Below, piece after piece: positions 28,755 to 38,090 of a stretch of DNA of 64,000 nt (the stretch's first letter is position 1; each line of letters begins with the position of its first letter). Below the pieces are notes generated by a model, which was not told where the DNA came from, ran no database searches, and saw only the letters and a program-made list of their open reading frames with translations. The stretch comes from Ignavibacteriales bacterium (lineage in GTDB: Bacteria; Bacteroidota; Ignavibacteria; Ignavibacteriales; Ignavibacteriaceae). A program made the position numbers and the translations under genes. The DNA is taken from the NCBI GenBank assembly GCA_016707285.1, contig JADJIA010000003.1, forward strand, positions 558,001 to 622,000. The letters run 5' to 3'.

Positions 28755-30034
28755 TCACTTCACCAAAACCATCTTCCTGGTTTGGACAAAACCGCCGACA
28801 GCCAAACGATAATAATAAATCCCCGATGCAACACCTGAGGCGTTCCAAACGGCATCGTATGTGCCGAAGTTTTTTTCTTCGTTTACGAGAACTGCAACTT
28901 CAGAGCCAAGCATATCAAAAATTGAAAGCTTTACCAGGACTTTTTCATTCTTGAGTTCAGAAGGGATGGCATATTTGATGTTTGTTACCGGATTAAACGG
29001 GTTTGGGTAGTTTTGTGATAAGGAGTATTCGTTAATGGGGGAGGTGCCAGTGTATATGTCACCGCCGTCAGAAGTGGAAAGGATTGTACCGTTTCCCACA
29101 GCCCAGCCTTTATTATGACTGATGAAGAAGATTGAATAGAGATCTCCACCAATTGTTGATGGATGTGCCTGTGCGAACCAGTTGATTCCTCCGTCAGTGG
29201 TTTTGAGAATGATACCTCCTTCGGTGGAGTAGTCGGTACCTGCTGCCCAGCCGGTCATTTCATCAATAAACTGGAGTGAACTTATCCAGATTTTATTGTC
29301 GAAAAATGAGGTGACCAGTTCACCCCTCCATCGACTGTTTTGTATAATCTTCCGTTACCGCCGGCAGCCCAGCCCTTTTGGTCATTTACAAAATCGACCG
29401 TATAGAGTGTATTGTGTGAATTTAGTGTGTCGCTTACCATCACACCCCAGTTATCACCCCCATTGGTGGTTTTTAGAATCGCACCATATATATCAACTAT
29501 CCATCCTGTTTGGGAATCAATAAATTTCACCTCTGTGTAGGTTCTCCCCGTGGGACCTGACTGCTGGATCCACGATTGACCACCATTTGTGGTCTTCATA
29601 ACAATACCCATTGCACCACGATCGACCGGACCACCAACGATCCACCCAGTATTACTGTCGGTGAAAAAGAGTGAAAGCAGGGGACCTGTTGTGAGAGGAA
29701 TTTTGATCCAGTTTTCTCCGCCGTTGGTAGTTTTAAGTATAACGGAATAGCCTGTGCCAGATTCATATCCGACTGCCCAGCCGATTAGTTTGTCAACAAA
29801 AAAAATCTGGCTTAAAGAAGTTCTGGAACTGTCGGTTTGTTTAATCCATCGTTTCCCACCATCTGTGGTTTTAAGAATGATGCCATATTTCCCTGCAGCC
29901 CAGCCTGTTTGGTCATCTTCAAAGTGGACGGAGTAAAACGGTGAAGGAACGGCAGGTAATTCCTGTCGGTACCACTGTGCGTTAATCAGTGTTATAAAAG
30001 AGATAGTGAATAAAAAAGTTAAGCGTGTTAACAT
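28755..30034 (-). CDS. secreted YCF48-type propeller protein with T9SS sorting domain, one frame break
   Basis: ATG 30034 is preceded by GGAGG at the right distance. Signal peptide MLTRLTFLFTISFITLINAQ. Seven or more repeats of the KTTDGGKRW / KTTNGGENW type alternate with TGWAAGKYGIILK-like strands. The sorting domain contains YSLSQNYPNPFNPVTNIKY and ends FVQTRKMVLVK. The frame breaks once near 29290, where a T run in CATTTTTCGAC has probably lost one T; correcting it joins HFFDNKIWISSLQF to DEMTGWAAG. Restored length is about 425 residues. It belongs to the same class as 19846-22269 but is a separate, shorter protein. Confidence 0.8.
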
Positions 30035-30231
30035 GTTAACCTCCAAAAGTTAAATTTCCCAATTTTTAACAAGGATTTTAACGGTTAAACCGGCTTCCCC
30101 ATCTAAGCAGCACCACAAACCTCAAACATTCTCAAATCACAAAAACGCGGAAGTCAATATTAAATCTTTAAAATCTGCTTTTAACCTAATAATATTTTCG
30201 AAAAAAACATAATCTTAAAAAAAATCAACCG

Positions 30232-30567
30232 TTACACTTTATCAATTCTCTTCCTGCCCCACCCGTTGAAGAGAAGTATATAACTCAACAATCCAACATC
30301 GAGAGTTAACCAGAATATACGATGACCAATAATTTCATCGGTTGAAAAACAGACTGCGGTGAAGAATATCACCAATCCCACAAACAGAAATCCACGAATA
30401 TCAGTGGATACTTTTGCCACCCGAGTTGACCATCCACAGTTTTGGTTTTTCCAACTTAAAGTCCTTAAAAGTGTCAAAAAGGAAAATAAAATGAGTAACC
30501 CCTGCACAACAGAAAATAGAATATTATCACCTGTGATGTAGTTAAACAGATTCTCCATTGGGTTCAT
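30232..30567 (-). CDS. small membrane protein of unknown function
   Basis: A 111-residue protein with three predicted membrane helices (ILFSVVQGLLILFSFLTLL, GFLFVGLVIFFTAVCF, FWLTLDVGLLSYILLFNGW). The C-terminal tail GRKRIDKV is basic, suggesting a cytoplasmic end. No family recognised. The start ATG at 30567 lacks an evident ribosome-binding site. Neighbours are a SUMF1-like gene upstream in the same direction (67-base gap) and a secreted T9SS protein downstream; no functional link is evident. Confidence 0.5.
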   Translation of the reverse strand: MNPMENLFNYITGDNILFSVVQGLLILFSFLTLLRTLSWKNQNCGWSTRVAKVSTDIRGFLFVGLVIFFTAVCFSTDEIIGHRIFWLTLDVGLLSYILLFNGWGRKRIDKV

Positions 30568-30634
30568 GTTATGGTGCTCCGAAAAAATGATTATTGATTG
30601 TTTACAAAGTTAAGGGTATCTTCATTCATTTCCT

Positions 30635-31605
30635 TCAGATTGATGATTTTGCAACCCTGAAACCAAGTTCAAAAAATGATGTTTCGGGGGTATATGCTGT
30701 TCTGTATGTTGTGCGACAGTTGTAAATTAGTCCATACCAACTGCCATTTCTTTTAACTCTTTCTCTGCCGGATCCGGACCCCGCGGGTCGGTTTGTGCAT
30801 CTGTGGTGTAGTCACCAAACCAGTCCCAACACCATTCAGTTACATTGCCTGCCATGTTGAAGAGTCCAAGTTCGTTGGGTTTATATGAACCCACTTCAAT
30901 CATTCCTTCTTTCCAGGGTTTTGAACTGAAAACATGTCCAACCTCTCTAAAGTCATCACTGCCGGGGAACATATAACCCTTGCTCTCATTTCCACCGCGA
31001 GCGGCAAATTCCCATTCAGCTTCGGTAGGGAGGCGGTAGCCGTTGGCAGAAAAATCACATTTTACAATCCATTTTTGAGTGTCAGAGAGGGTGTCAAGAT
31101 TATTTGGGTCTTTGACATCTTTGTTGACTGAATATGCCGGAGTGAGTCCATCCTTTTTGCTTAACCAGTTGCAATATTCGACAGCATCATACCAGCTTAC
31201 ATGAACAACGGGATGATTTTCTCTTGAGATGTCGCGAATATTACCCCACTCGTCGCAGGTCCAGTTGATTCCGGCTCTTTTTTCCCATTCATCTTTTGTT
31301 CTGACATAAGAAAATCCGTTAATTTCGGCTGAAGTTTTATATTCAGTTGCTGCGATAAACTTTGCAAACTCTGCAAAAGTAACTTCGGTTGAAGCAATAT
31401 AAAATTCGGAGACGGTGACCGAATGCTGCGGTTTTTCGTCACTGCCCACACCTTTTTCGTTGGATCCCATCTGAAAAGTGCCTCCCTTTACCAAAATCAT
31501 TTCGGTTCCTGTGGAACTTTTAATTACCTCAGGATCATGTCCGCGAGTGGTTAAAAGTGGATGGAAAAGGGTTAAAAGCAGCAGAACTGTAAAAGTTGTT
31601 TTCAA
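30635..31605 (-). CDS. exported SUMF1/formylglycine-generating-enzyme-fold protein, frame break near the 3' end
   Basis: ATG 31605 starts a signal peptide (TTFTVLLLLTLFHPLLTTRG). The SUMF1-type fold is clear: MILVKGGTFQMGSNE, SEFYIASTEVTFAEFAKF, HPVVHVSWYDAVEYCNWLS, YRLPTEAEWEFAARGG, NELGLFNMAGNVTEWCWDW. Read directly, the frame ends at 30727 with KEMAVGMD, which lacks the family's last strand. Adding one A in GAGAAAGAG near 30765 gives RVKRNGSWYGLIYNCR and FELGFRVAKSS, ending at 30635, as in intact family members. The paired active-site cysteines of true formylglycine-generating enzymes were not seen, so a binding or structural role is as likely as an enzymatic one. Confidence 0.85.
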
Positions 31606-31720
31606 TATTATTCCAATCTAATTTTATTCGATTCAGGTTTTACGAACCTTTAAAGACTTGTGTTCCGGGTTCCAAATAATTATTTTACCATTCACCCAAA
31701 ATATGAACTTTTTTGTCAAG

Positions 31721-31749
31721 TTTGTTGTAATTTTCTATATCTAATTTTA
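31721..31749 (+). promoter_or_regulatory. possible Bacteroidota-type promoter
   Basis: TTTG at 31721-31724 and TAATTTTA at 31742-31749 are 17 bases apart; the -7 box misses the final G of the consensus. It would give a 16-base leader for the prolyl oligopeptidase gene. Confidence 0.4.
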
Positions 31750-31765
31750 ACAAGTGAGTAAATAA

Positions 31766-33916
31766 ATGAGATCCATCACCACAATTGCAGCGATGTTATT
31801 GCTGTCAACTTTTGTAATATTTGCACAGAACAAGGAAACAGACGGAATGATAAAATCGCAGAAGGACTACAGGACTCCTCCCTCGGCAGAGAAAAAACCT
31901 GTAACATTTAAGGAATTTGGAAATACAAGGGTTGACAATTATTTCTGGTTAAGGGATAAAAAAGACCCTGAAGTGATTAAATATCTTGAAGCTGAAAATG
32001 TTTATGCTGAAGAAGTTATGGGGCACACTAAAGACCTCCAAAACAAACTTTATGATGAGATGAAAGGGAGAATCAAGGAGCAGGATAACTCCGTTCCATA
32101 CCTCGAAAACGGTTATTATTATTATACAAGAACCGAAACCGGAAAACAGTACGGAATTTTTTGCCGGAAAAAAGGAAATCTTAATGCCCCCGAAGAGATA
32201 ATGTTTAATGTTAATGAGATGGCGGAAGGAAAACCTACATTCCTATTTACCGGTTTTGATGTAACACCCGACAATAAATACGCAGCTTACACATTCAACA
32301 CCACGGGATCGTATGCTGAATTTGATTTAAAAATCCGGGATCTTTCAACCGGTAAAGACCTTGAGTTTTTTGTTTCAGGTGTTCAATCAGTTGCATGGGC
32401 AAACGACAGTAAAACTATTTTTTATGTGATCGGAAATGAAGCTTTAAGACCATACCAACTTCTTAGAGTTGATGCATTTGATGGCAAAAAAGCTGTGTTG
32501 GTATATGAAGAAAAAGACGAACTTTTTAATCTTGGAATCGGGTTGACAAAAACCAGAGATTTCCTTACTCTCTATTCGGGCAGTTTTACTACCACAGAAG
32601 TGATGTTGCTTGATGCCAACAATCCAACCGGCACATTCAAACCATTTATGCCAAGGAAAAAGGATGTTGAATATTCAATAGATCACCACAAAAAAGATGG
32701 TTTTTATATCCTTTATAAAGATGACAAATCGAAGAATTCCAAAGTTTATCTTGCCCCACTGACAGGATATCAGGATATGTCAACCTGGAAAGAAATCATA
32801 GCTCATGATCCAAAAGTTAAAATAGAATCGATTGATGTATTCGAAAACTTTATGGCTGTTCAGGAAAGAACAGAAGGATTAAGAAAAATCAAAACCATTG
32901 ATCTTTCAACATGGGTTACAAGTTGGCTCGATTTCCCGGAAGCTGTTTATTCACTTTATATGTCAGGAACACCTGAATATAATTCAAAGACTATTAGATA
33001 CACTTATACATCAATGAACAGACCCTGGACAACCTATGAATATGCTGTTAAGGATAAACAAACCACAATTCTTAAAGTACAGGAAATCCCAAGCGGGTTT
33101 AATCCGGATGATTATGTGGTTGAAAGAATGTGGGCTCCGGCAAAAGACGGTAAAAAAGTGCCAATGGCAATCGTTTATAAAAAAGGTCTCAAGAAGGATG
33201 GCAACAATCCAACACTTCTTTATTCCTACGGATCTTATGGTTCATCAACCGAGGCAAATTTTAACTCCAATGTTTTTAGTCTTGTTGATCGCGGTTTCAT
33301 TTACGGAATTGCACAGATAAGGGGTGGTTCCGAACTTGGTGAAGAATGGTATGATGATGGAAAATTACTCAACAAAAAAAATACATTCACCGATTTTATT
33401 GCATGCGCTGAACATCTTGTTGATGGTAAATATACCAAACCTGAAAAACTTGCCATTATGGGTGGAAGTGCCGGTGGTCTTTTGGTAGGTGCATGTGTGA
33501 ATATGAGACCCGACCTCTTTAATGTGGTACTTGCCATAGTTCCTTTTGTGGATGTTATAAACACCATGAATGATGAAACTTTGCCACTTACAACTCAGGA
33601 GTGGGAACAGTGGGGGAATCCAAAAGAAGAGAAGTATTATAACTATATGCTCTCCTACTCACCTTATGATAACATCAAAGGGGTGAAATATCCCAATATT
33701 CTCGCAACAGGAGGATTAAATGATTCTCAGGTGGGATTCCATGAACCTGCAAAGTTTGTCGCTAAATTGAGAGAACTCAAAAAAGATGACAACATCACAG
33801 TTCTTAAAATAAACATGGAATCGGGACATGGCGGAGCTTCCGGCAGATTTGCCAGACTAAAAGAAGTTGCATATCAGTATGCATTTTTGATGGACAGAAT
33901 GGGACTAATGCAGTAA
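31766..33916 (+). CDS. exported prolyl oligopeptidase (S9A family)
   Basis: A 716-residue serine peptidase that cleaves after proline in short peptides. A signal peptide (SITTIAAMLLLSTFVIFAQ) indicates periplasmic location. The N-terminal propeller begins after KPVTFKEFGNTRVDNYFWL, a family hallmark. The catalytic domain has YGSYGSSTEANF, RGGSELGEEWYDDGK, the nucleophile elbow MGGSAGGLL (serine about 568), the aspartate in TGGLNDSQV, and the histidine in MESGHGGASGRF. Length is normal for the family. The stop codon TAA lies inside a CAGTAATCCAGTAATGCAG repeat. It appears monocistronic. Confidence 0.95.
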   Translation: MRSITTIAAMLLLSTFVIFAQNKETDGMIKSQKDYRTPPSAEKKPVTFKEFGNTRVDNYFWLRDKKDPEVIKYLEAENVYAEEVMGHTKDLQNKLYDEMKGRIKEQDNSVPYLENGYYYYTRTETGKQYGIFCRKKGNLNAPEEIMFNVNEMAEGKPTFLFTGFDVTPDNKYAAYTFNTTGSYAEFDLKIRDLSTGKDLEFFVSGVQSVAWANDSKTIFYVIGNEALRPYQLLRVDAFDGKKAVLVYEEKDELFNLGIGLTKTRDFLTLYSGSFTTTEVMLLDANNPTGTFKPFMPRKKDVEYSIDHHKKDGFYILYKDDKSKNSKVYLAPLTGYQDMSTWKEIIAHDPKVKIESIDVFENFMAVQERTEGLRKIKTIDLSTWVTSWLDFPEAVYSLYMSGTPEYNSKTIRYTYTSMNRPWTTYEYAVKDKQTTILKVQEIPSGFNPDDYVVERMWAPAKDGKKVPMAIVYKKGLKKDGNNPTLLYSYGSYGSSTEANFNSNVFSLVDRGFIYGIAQIRGGSELGEEWYDDGKLLNKKNTFTDFIACAEHLVDGKYTKPEKLAIMGGSAGGLLVGACVNMRPDLFNVVLAIVPFVDVINTMNDETLPLTTQEWEQWGNPKEEKYYNYMLSYSPYDNIKGVKYPNILATGGLNDSQVGFHEPAKFVAKLRELKKDDNITVLKINMESGHGGASGRFARLKEVAYQYAFLMDRMGLMQ

Positions 33917-33983
33917 TCCAGTAATGCAGTAATGCAAGTCACAGAGTCACGGAGTCACGAAGTCACAGAGTCACGGAGTCACT
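33909..33983. repeat. two short tandem arrays at the 3' end of the S9A gene
   Basis: The first array is CAGTAATCCAGTAATGCAG (33911-33935), three copies of a CAGTAAT unit, the first supplying the S9A stop codon. The second is AGTCACAGAGTCACGGAGTCACGA and onward (33936-33982), six copies of a 7-8-base AGTCAC(A/G)G unit. The class V aminotransferase gene ends 17 bases later on the other strand. Confidence 0.85.
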
Positions 33984-33999
33984 TTAAGAATGGCTTGGT

Positions 34000-35463
34000 T
34001 TAGAATCTGTAGAGGTCTTTTAAATCCAATTCGGGCTCGTTCTTTACACAAATAAATTCATTTCGGTGGTTGTCATATTTATAATCTGACGACCACTGAT
34101 TTATATTCTCTCGTATCTCAGCGATTGCGTCCGCAATAAAATCAACTTCCTGATTTGTCATTGTTGGATGAAGAGAAACCCTCACCCAGCCCGGTTTTTC
34201 GGAGAGATCACCGTGACTGATTTTTTCTGTGATCCTTTTCGACATATAAGGATCTACATTCAACAAATAATGTCCGTAAGTTCCGGCACATGAGCAACCA
34301 CCTCTTACCTGAATTCCATATCTGTCGTTCAGAATTTTTACTATTAAATTGTAATGGATATTATCGATATAAAAAGAGACACATCCAAGACGGTTTCTGT
34401 GGTTTCCAGCGAGCATATGAAGATTTGGGATCTTGTCTAATTTTTCCATAAATCCGGGAGTTATCTCGTGTTCTCTCTTTATAATGTTAGCTGTCCCCAT
34501 CTCTTCCTTTAACATTATTGCGAGTGCTGCCTTAATCGTTTGGAGGAATGGGGGGGTGCCTCCATCTTCCCTTGCTTCGATATCATCAACAAACCGGTAT
34601 TCACCCCATGGATTCGTCCAGTCAACTGTTCCACCTCCCGGGTTATCGGGGACTGTGTTATGATAAAGTTCAGAATCAAAAATCAAAACTCCGGGTGTTC
34701 CCGGTCCCCCGAGGAATTTGTGGGGGGAGAAGAAAATGGCATCAAGTTTTTCAAGCGGATCTGCGGGATGCATGTCGATATCAAGATATGGAGCCGAACA
34801 GGCAAAATCTACAAATGCGTAACCTCCGGCTTCATGCATTATTTTTGCAAGTTTGTGGTAATCGGTGATTATACCGGTAACATTTGAACAAGCTGTGAAT
34901 GAGCCAAATTTGACAGGACGGTCACTATACCTTTTAAGCTCAATTAAAAGATTTTCCTCAGAGACAAGGCCGTCTTCCGCCGGGGGAATTATAACGACAT
35001 CGCAGATGGTTTCGAGCCATGAAGTTTGATTGGAGTGGTGTTCCATGTGAGTGAGGAAAACCACGGGTTTAATTGTCTCTTCCATGTGAATAAAATTTCG
35101 AAGCAATTCAGGTACTCTCAAACCAAGAATCCGCTGAAATTTGTTAATCACACCTGTCATTCCTGAACCGGCAGTGATAATAATATCGTTTTTCCCGGCA
35201 TTTACATGTTTTTTTATAAACTTGTGAGCGTGATGATAAGCTTGTGTCATCACCGATCCGGTATAGTTTGATTCAGAGTGAGTGTTGCCCACCAGAGGAC
35301 CAAATTTCATTGAAATGGTGTCTTCAATGGGAGTGTATAACCTTCCACTTGCGATCCAATCGGCATAAATCAGTTTTTTTTGTCCGAAAGATGTGTTAAT
35401 TTTGAAATCATAACCGGCAGTATTTTGACGGAAGGGTGAAAAATGTTGTTCGGTTTTGGTCAT
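34000..35463 (-). CDS. class V aminotransferase, cysteine-desulfurase-like
   Basis: A 487-residue fold-type I PLP enzyme. Visible motifs are IYADWIASGRLYTPIED at the start, AGSGMTGVINKFQ, THMEHHSNQTSWLE, GSFTACSNVTGIITD, DFACSAPYLDIDM, and FFSPHKFLGGPGTPGVLIF with the PLP lysine (about 249). Late in the protein RGGCSCAGTYGHYLL carries cysteines in the region where cysteine desulfurases hold their catalytic loop. It is longer than IscS/SufS (about 400) and closer to a poorly characterised class V group that acts on varied substrates. No iron-sulfur assembly genes are nearby. Start ATG 35463. Confidence 0.85.
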   Translation of the reverse strand: MTKTEQHFSPFRQNTAGYDFKINTSFGQKKLIYADWIASGRLYTPIEDTISMKFGPLVGNTHSESNYTGSVMTQAYHHAHKFIKKHVNAGKNDIIITAGSGMTGVINKFQRILGLRVPELLRNFIHMEETIKPVVFLTHMEHHSNQTSWLETICDVVIIPPAEDGLVSEENLLIELKRYSDRPVKFGSFTACSNVTGIITDYHKLAKIMHEAGGYAFVDFACSAPYLDIDMHPADPLEKLDAIFFSPHKFLGGPGTPGVLIFDSELYHNTVPDNPGGGTVDWTNPWGEYRFVDDIEAREDGGTPPFLQTIKAALAIMLKEEMGTANIIKREHEITPGFMEKLDKIPNLHMLAGNHRNRLGCVSFYIDNIHYNLIVKILNDRYGIQVRGGCSCAGTYGHYLLNVDPYMSKRITEKISHGDLSEKPGWVRVSLHPTMTNQEVDFIADAIAEIRENINQWSSDYKYDNHRNEFICVKNEPELDLKDLYRF

Positions 35464-35577
35464 TTATTGAATTATGTTCGACTGTTATGCCAGTCACATT
35501 TTAATGAATGAAAATAAATTAAATTAATTTTAGAAATAATGATTCTAAAGTTAATCACTCTGATCAAAAGAAATATT

Positions 35578-35766
35578 ATGAATATACAAACCCCTGAGCC
35601 ATGGGATATAAAAAAAGGCGACTATAAAAGAGATTTTTCCGAGACAAACAGATTCCTCAGACAGCAGGAAAGGAACCGGAAAATTCGTCAGACTATACTG
35701 CTTGCAGGTTCAGTCACCCTTTTATTTGGCATTCTTTACGGAATATTTTATATCATGACAGAATAA
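35578..35766 (+). CDS. small single-pass membrane protein
   Basis: ATG 35578 gives a 62-residue protein starting MNIQTPEPWDIKKGDY; an upstream in-frame start at 35539 would add 13 residues without a family reason. A charged N-terminal half (RQQERNRKIRQ) is followed by one membrane helix (TILLAGSVTLLFGILYGIFYI). It lies 90 bases before the sugar kinase in the same direction. No family recognised; the codon pattern and clean helix support it being real. Confidence 0.5.
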   Translation: MNIQTPEPWDIKKGDYKRDFSETNRFLRQQERNRKIRQTILLAGSVTLLFGILYGIFYIMTE

Positions 35767-35856
35767 CCACTTCTTAATTTCTTTTTGAGACTTGCATTTC
35801 TTATTTTAGCTTTCCTAAATAAGAAAAAGAATTGTTCAAAAATAAGAAATTTAGAG

Positions 35857-36777
35857 ATGCATTATTACATCGGAATTGATGGTGGCGGAACAAAAACTCA
35901 TCTTGTTTGTCTTGATGAAAAAAAGAACAATTTGGGAGAGAGTTTTGGAGGCAATTCCAACTTTCTTTTAAATGGGCTTGATACCGTCACCGAAACATTA
36001 TTTAATCTTATTAATAATTTCATATCTTCGAAAAACCTGAACTACGCAGATCTTTCAGCGGTAGTTCTTGGAACCACAGGAGCCGGTCGTGTAGCGGATG
36101 CTCAACGGCTCGAAAAATCTGTCCTTCAAAAATTTTCTGAAAACAACATCCAACTGCCTCGTTTTACCGTGGTTTCTGATGCAAGAATTGCACTTGAAAC
36201 TGCATTCCCCGGCGTAAGTGGAGCCATTATGATTGCCGGAACGGGATCAATAATGTTTGGTAAAAATGACTCGGGGGAGATTTTCAGAGTTGGTGGATTT
36301 GGCAGATTTCTCGGTGACGAGGGGAGTGGTTACAAACTTGGCCAGAGAGGATTAACCGCTGTTGCAAGAGCAATGGATGGCAGAGGCGATTCTACAATTT
36401 TAAAGGATATAATCTCACAAAAGTTTGGATTTAATGAGCCAAACGATATGATTTCTGCGGTTTATTCCAATGGATTCGACATCGCATCAGTAGCTCCGTT
36501 TGTTATTGAAGCTGCTGAAAAAGAGGATGTAATAGCAGTAAAGATACTCGATGAAGAATCAGATGGTTTAATTGATCACATTAAAGCAATGAAATCCAAA
36601 TTTGGAAATGAAATTCTTAAAGTTTCATTTGTTGGCAGTGTTTTAACAAAAGAGAATATATTTTCACAGCTTTTTAAGAAAAAACTTGCTGAACAGCATC
36701 CTGATGTTATAATTCAACAAACCCTTGAACCACCCGTAATGGGGGCGGTTTATCTGGGAATGGAAGTAAATAATTAG
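35857..36777 (+). CDS. BadF/BadG-family sugar kinase, N-acetylglucosamine-kinase-like
   Basis: ATG 35857 is chosen because the ASKHA fold begins right after it (YYIGIDGGGTKTHLVCLDE); the open frame upstream to 35785 adds non-family sequence. Other motifs are LGTTGAGR, IAGTGSIMFGKN and FGRFLGDEGSGYKLGQRG. Mammalian N-acetylglucosamine kinase and bacterial amino-sugar kinases share this fold, and at 306 residues the length fits. The next genes encode an AmpG-type permease and a NagZ-like beta-N-acetylglucosaminidase, so the likely substrate is GlcNAc or MurNAc from recovered muropeptides; that is inference from context. It starts a three-gene unit. Confidence 0.82.
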   Translation: MHYYIGIDGGGTKTHLVCLDEKKNNLGESFGGNSNFLLNGLDTVTETLFNLINNFISSKNLNYADLSAVVLGTTGAGRVADAQRLEKSVLQKFSENNIQLPRFTVVSDARIALETAFPGVSGAIMIAGTGSIMFGKNDSGEIFRVGGFGRFLGDEGSGYKLGQRGLTAVARAMDGRGDSTILKDIISQKFGFNEPNDMISAVYSNGFDIASVAPFVIEAAEKEDVIAVKILDEESDGLIDHIKAMKSKFGNEILKVSFVGSVLTKENIFSQLFKKKLAEQHPDVIIQQTLEPPVMGAVYLGMEVNN

Positions 36778-36803
36778 AAATGTAACCTGAAAATAAGAAC
36801 AAG

Positions 36804-38090
36804 ATGAGTAAAAAAGAAAAGAGACATCCATGGTCGTGGATACCCACACTTTATTTTGCTGAAGGTATCCCGTATGTAATTGTAATGACTGTATCGGTGG
36901 TAATGTATAAAGATTTGGGAGTTTCCAACACTGATATTGCCCTTTTCACAAGCTGGTTATATCTTCCCTGGGTGATAAAACCACTCTGGAGCCCGATAGT
37001 TGACATTGTTAAAACCAAAAGGCTTTGGACTGTGAGCATGCAAGCATTGCTTGCTCTTGGATTTATTGGTGTTGCCTTTACATTGTCCCTTCCGCTCACT
37101 TCGTTTTTCTGGCCCTCGATTGTTTTTCTGGGACTGATGGCACTTGCATCCGCCACACACGATATTGCCGCGGATGGATTTTATCTTCTTGCTCTCGATA
37201 AAGATCAACAATCGTTTTTTGTGGGGATAAGGAGCACATTCTACAGAGCTGCCACCCTGTTTGGTAATGGTGTTTTGGTCTTTATGGCGGGTTATTTCAC
37301 CAAAGAATATTTTAATGGTGAGGCAGAACCGGCATGGATGATCGTTTTTGGAGTGGCTGCAGCATTATTCCTGCTGTTTTTTATATACCACAAATTTATG
37401 CTCCCTTATCCTGCTGAGGATTCACCCAGAGTGGAAGAGGGGAAAGACAAAATAAAAGAATTTTTCCTGGCGTTTGCGGAATTTTTTAAACAGAAAAAGA
37501 TCGGGCTTATTCTCTTTTTCCTTCTTGTTTTTAGACTTCCCGAGGCACAGCTGGTAAAAATGGTTGCTCCATTTCTGAAAGATCCTGTCCTGAAACAGGG
37601 AATGGGTTTATCCAACGAACAATTCGCAATTGTTTACGGAACAGCAGGCATTCTTGCACTGACTATAGGCGGTATCCTTGGTGGTATCGCTATTTCCCGC
37701 CATGGACTAAAAAAATGGTTGTGGCCCATGCTTCTTGCCATGCACCTTCCAATTATCGCTTTCTGGTATCTTGCCGCAACACCTCCACACGATATCTTTA
37801 TAATTGGCGTTGCAGTGGTTGTTGAACAGTTTGGTTATGGTTTTGGGTTTGCCGCTTACATGGTTTATATGATGTATGTATCTGATAACAAATATAAAAC
37901 TTCATCATATGCGATATGCACAGGCTTTATGGCTCTTGGGATGATGATTCCCGGGATGTGGAGCGGGTGGCTTGAAGAAACGGTGGGTTATGAGAACTTT
38001 TTCCTGATTGTACTGCTGACCGCCATACCCAGCTTTTTTGCCACATGGCTTGTTCCACTTGACAAAGATTTTGGTAAAAAAGTCAAATGA
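36804..38090 (+). CDS. AmpG-like MFS transporter
   Basis: A 428-residue major facilitator with about twelve membrane helices. The start IPTLYFAEGIPYVIVMTVSVV, the YLPWVIKPLWSPIVD segment and the central DGFYLLALDK match the AmpG/PAT permease group, which imports anhydro-muropeptides in other bacteria. It lies 26 bases after the sugar kinase and overlaps the next gene by four bases (ATGA), so the three are almost certainly co-transcribed. Context supports muropeptide import over other PAT substrates. Start ATG 36804. Confidence 0.88.
   Translation: MSKKEKRHPWSWIPTLYFAEGIPYVIVMTVSVVMYKDLGVSNTDIALFTSWLYLPWVIKPLWSPIVDIVKTKRLWTVSMQALLALGFIGVAFTLSLPLTSFFWPSIVFLGLMALASATHDIAADGFYLLALDKDQQSFFVGIRSTFYRAATLFGNGVLVFMAGYFTKEYFNGEAEPAWMIVFGVAAALFLLFFIYHKFMLPYPAEDSPRVEEGKDKIKEFFLAFAEFFKQKKIGLILFFLLVFRLPEAQLVKMVAPFLKDPVLKQGMGLSNEQFAIVYGTAGILALTIGGILGGIAISRHGLKKWLWPMLLAMHLPIIAFWYLAATPPHDIFIIGVAVVVEQFGYGFGFAAYMVYMMYVSDNKYKTSSYAICTGFMALGMMIPGMWSGWLEETVGYENFFLIVLLTAIPSFFATWLVPLDKDFGKKVK

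Noticed and set aside
30046..30231. Small RNA or riboswitch in the gap upstream of the YCF48-type gene
   Set aside because: The sequence is AT-rich without a convincing stem series, promoter or terminator.
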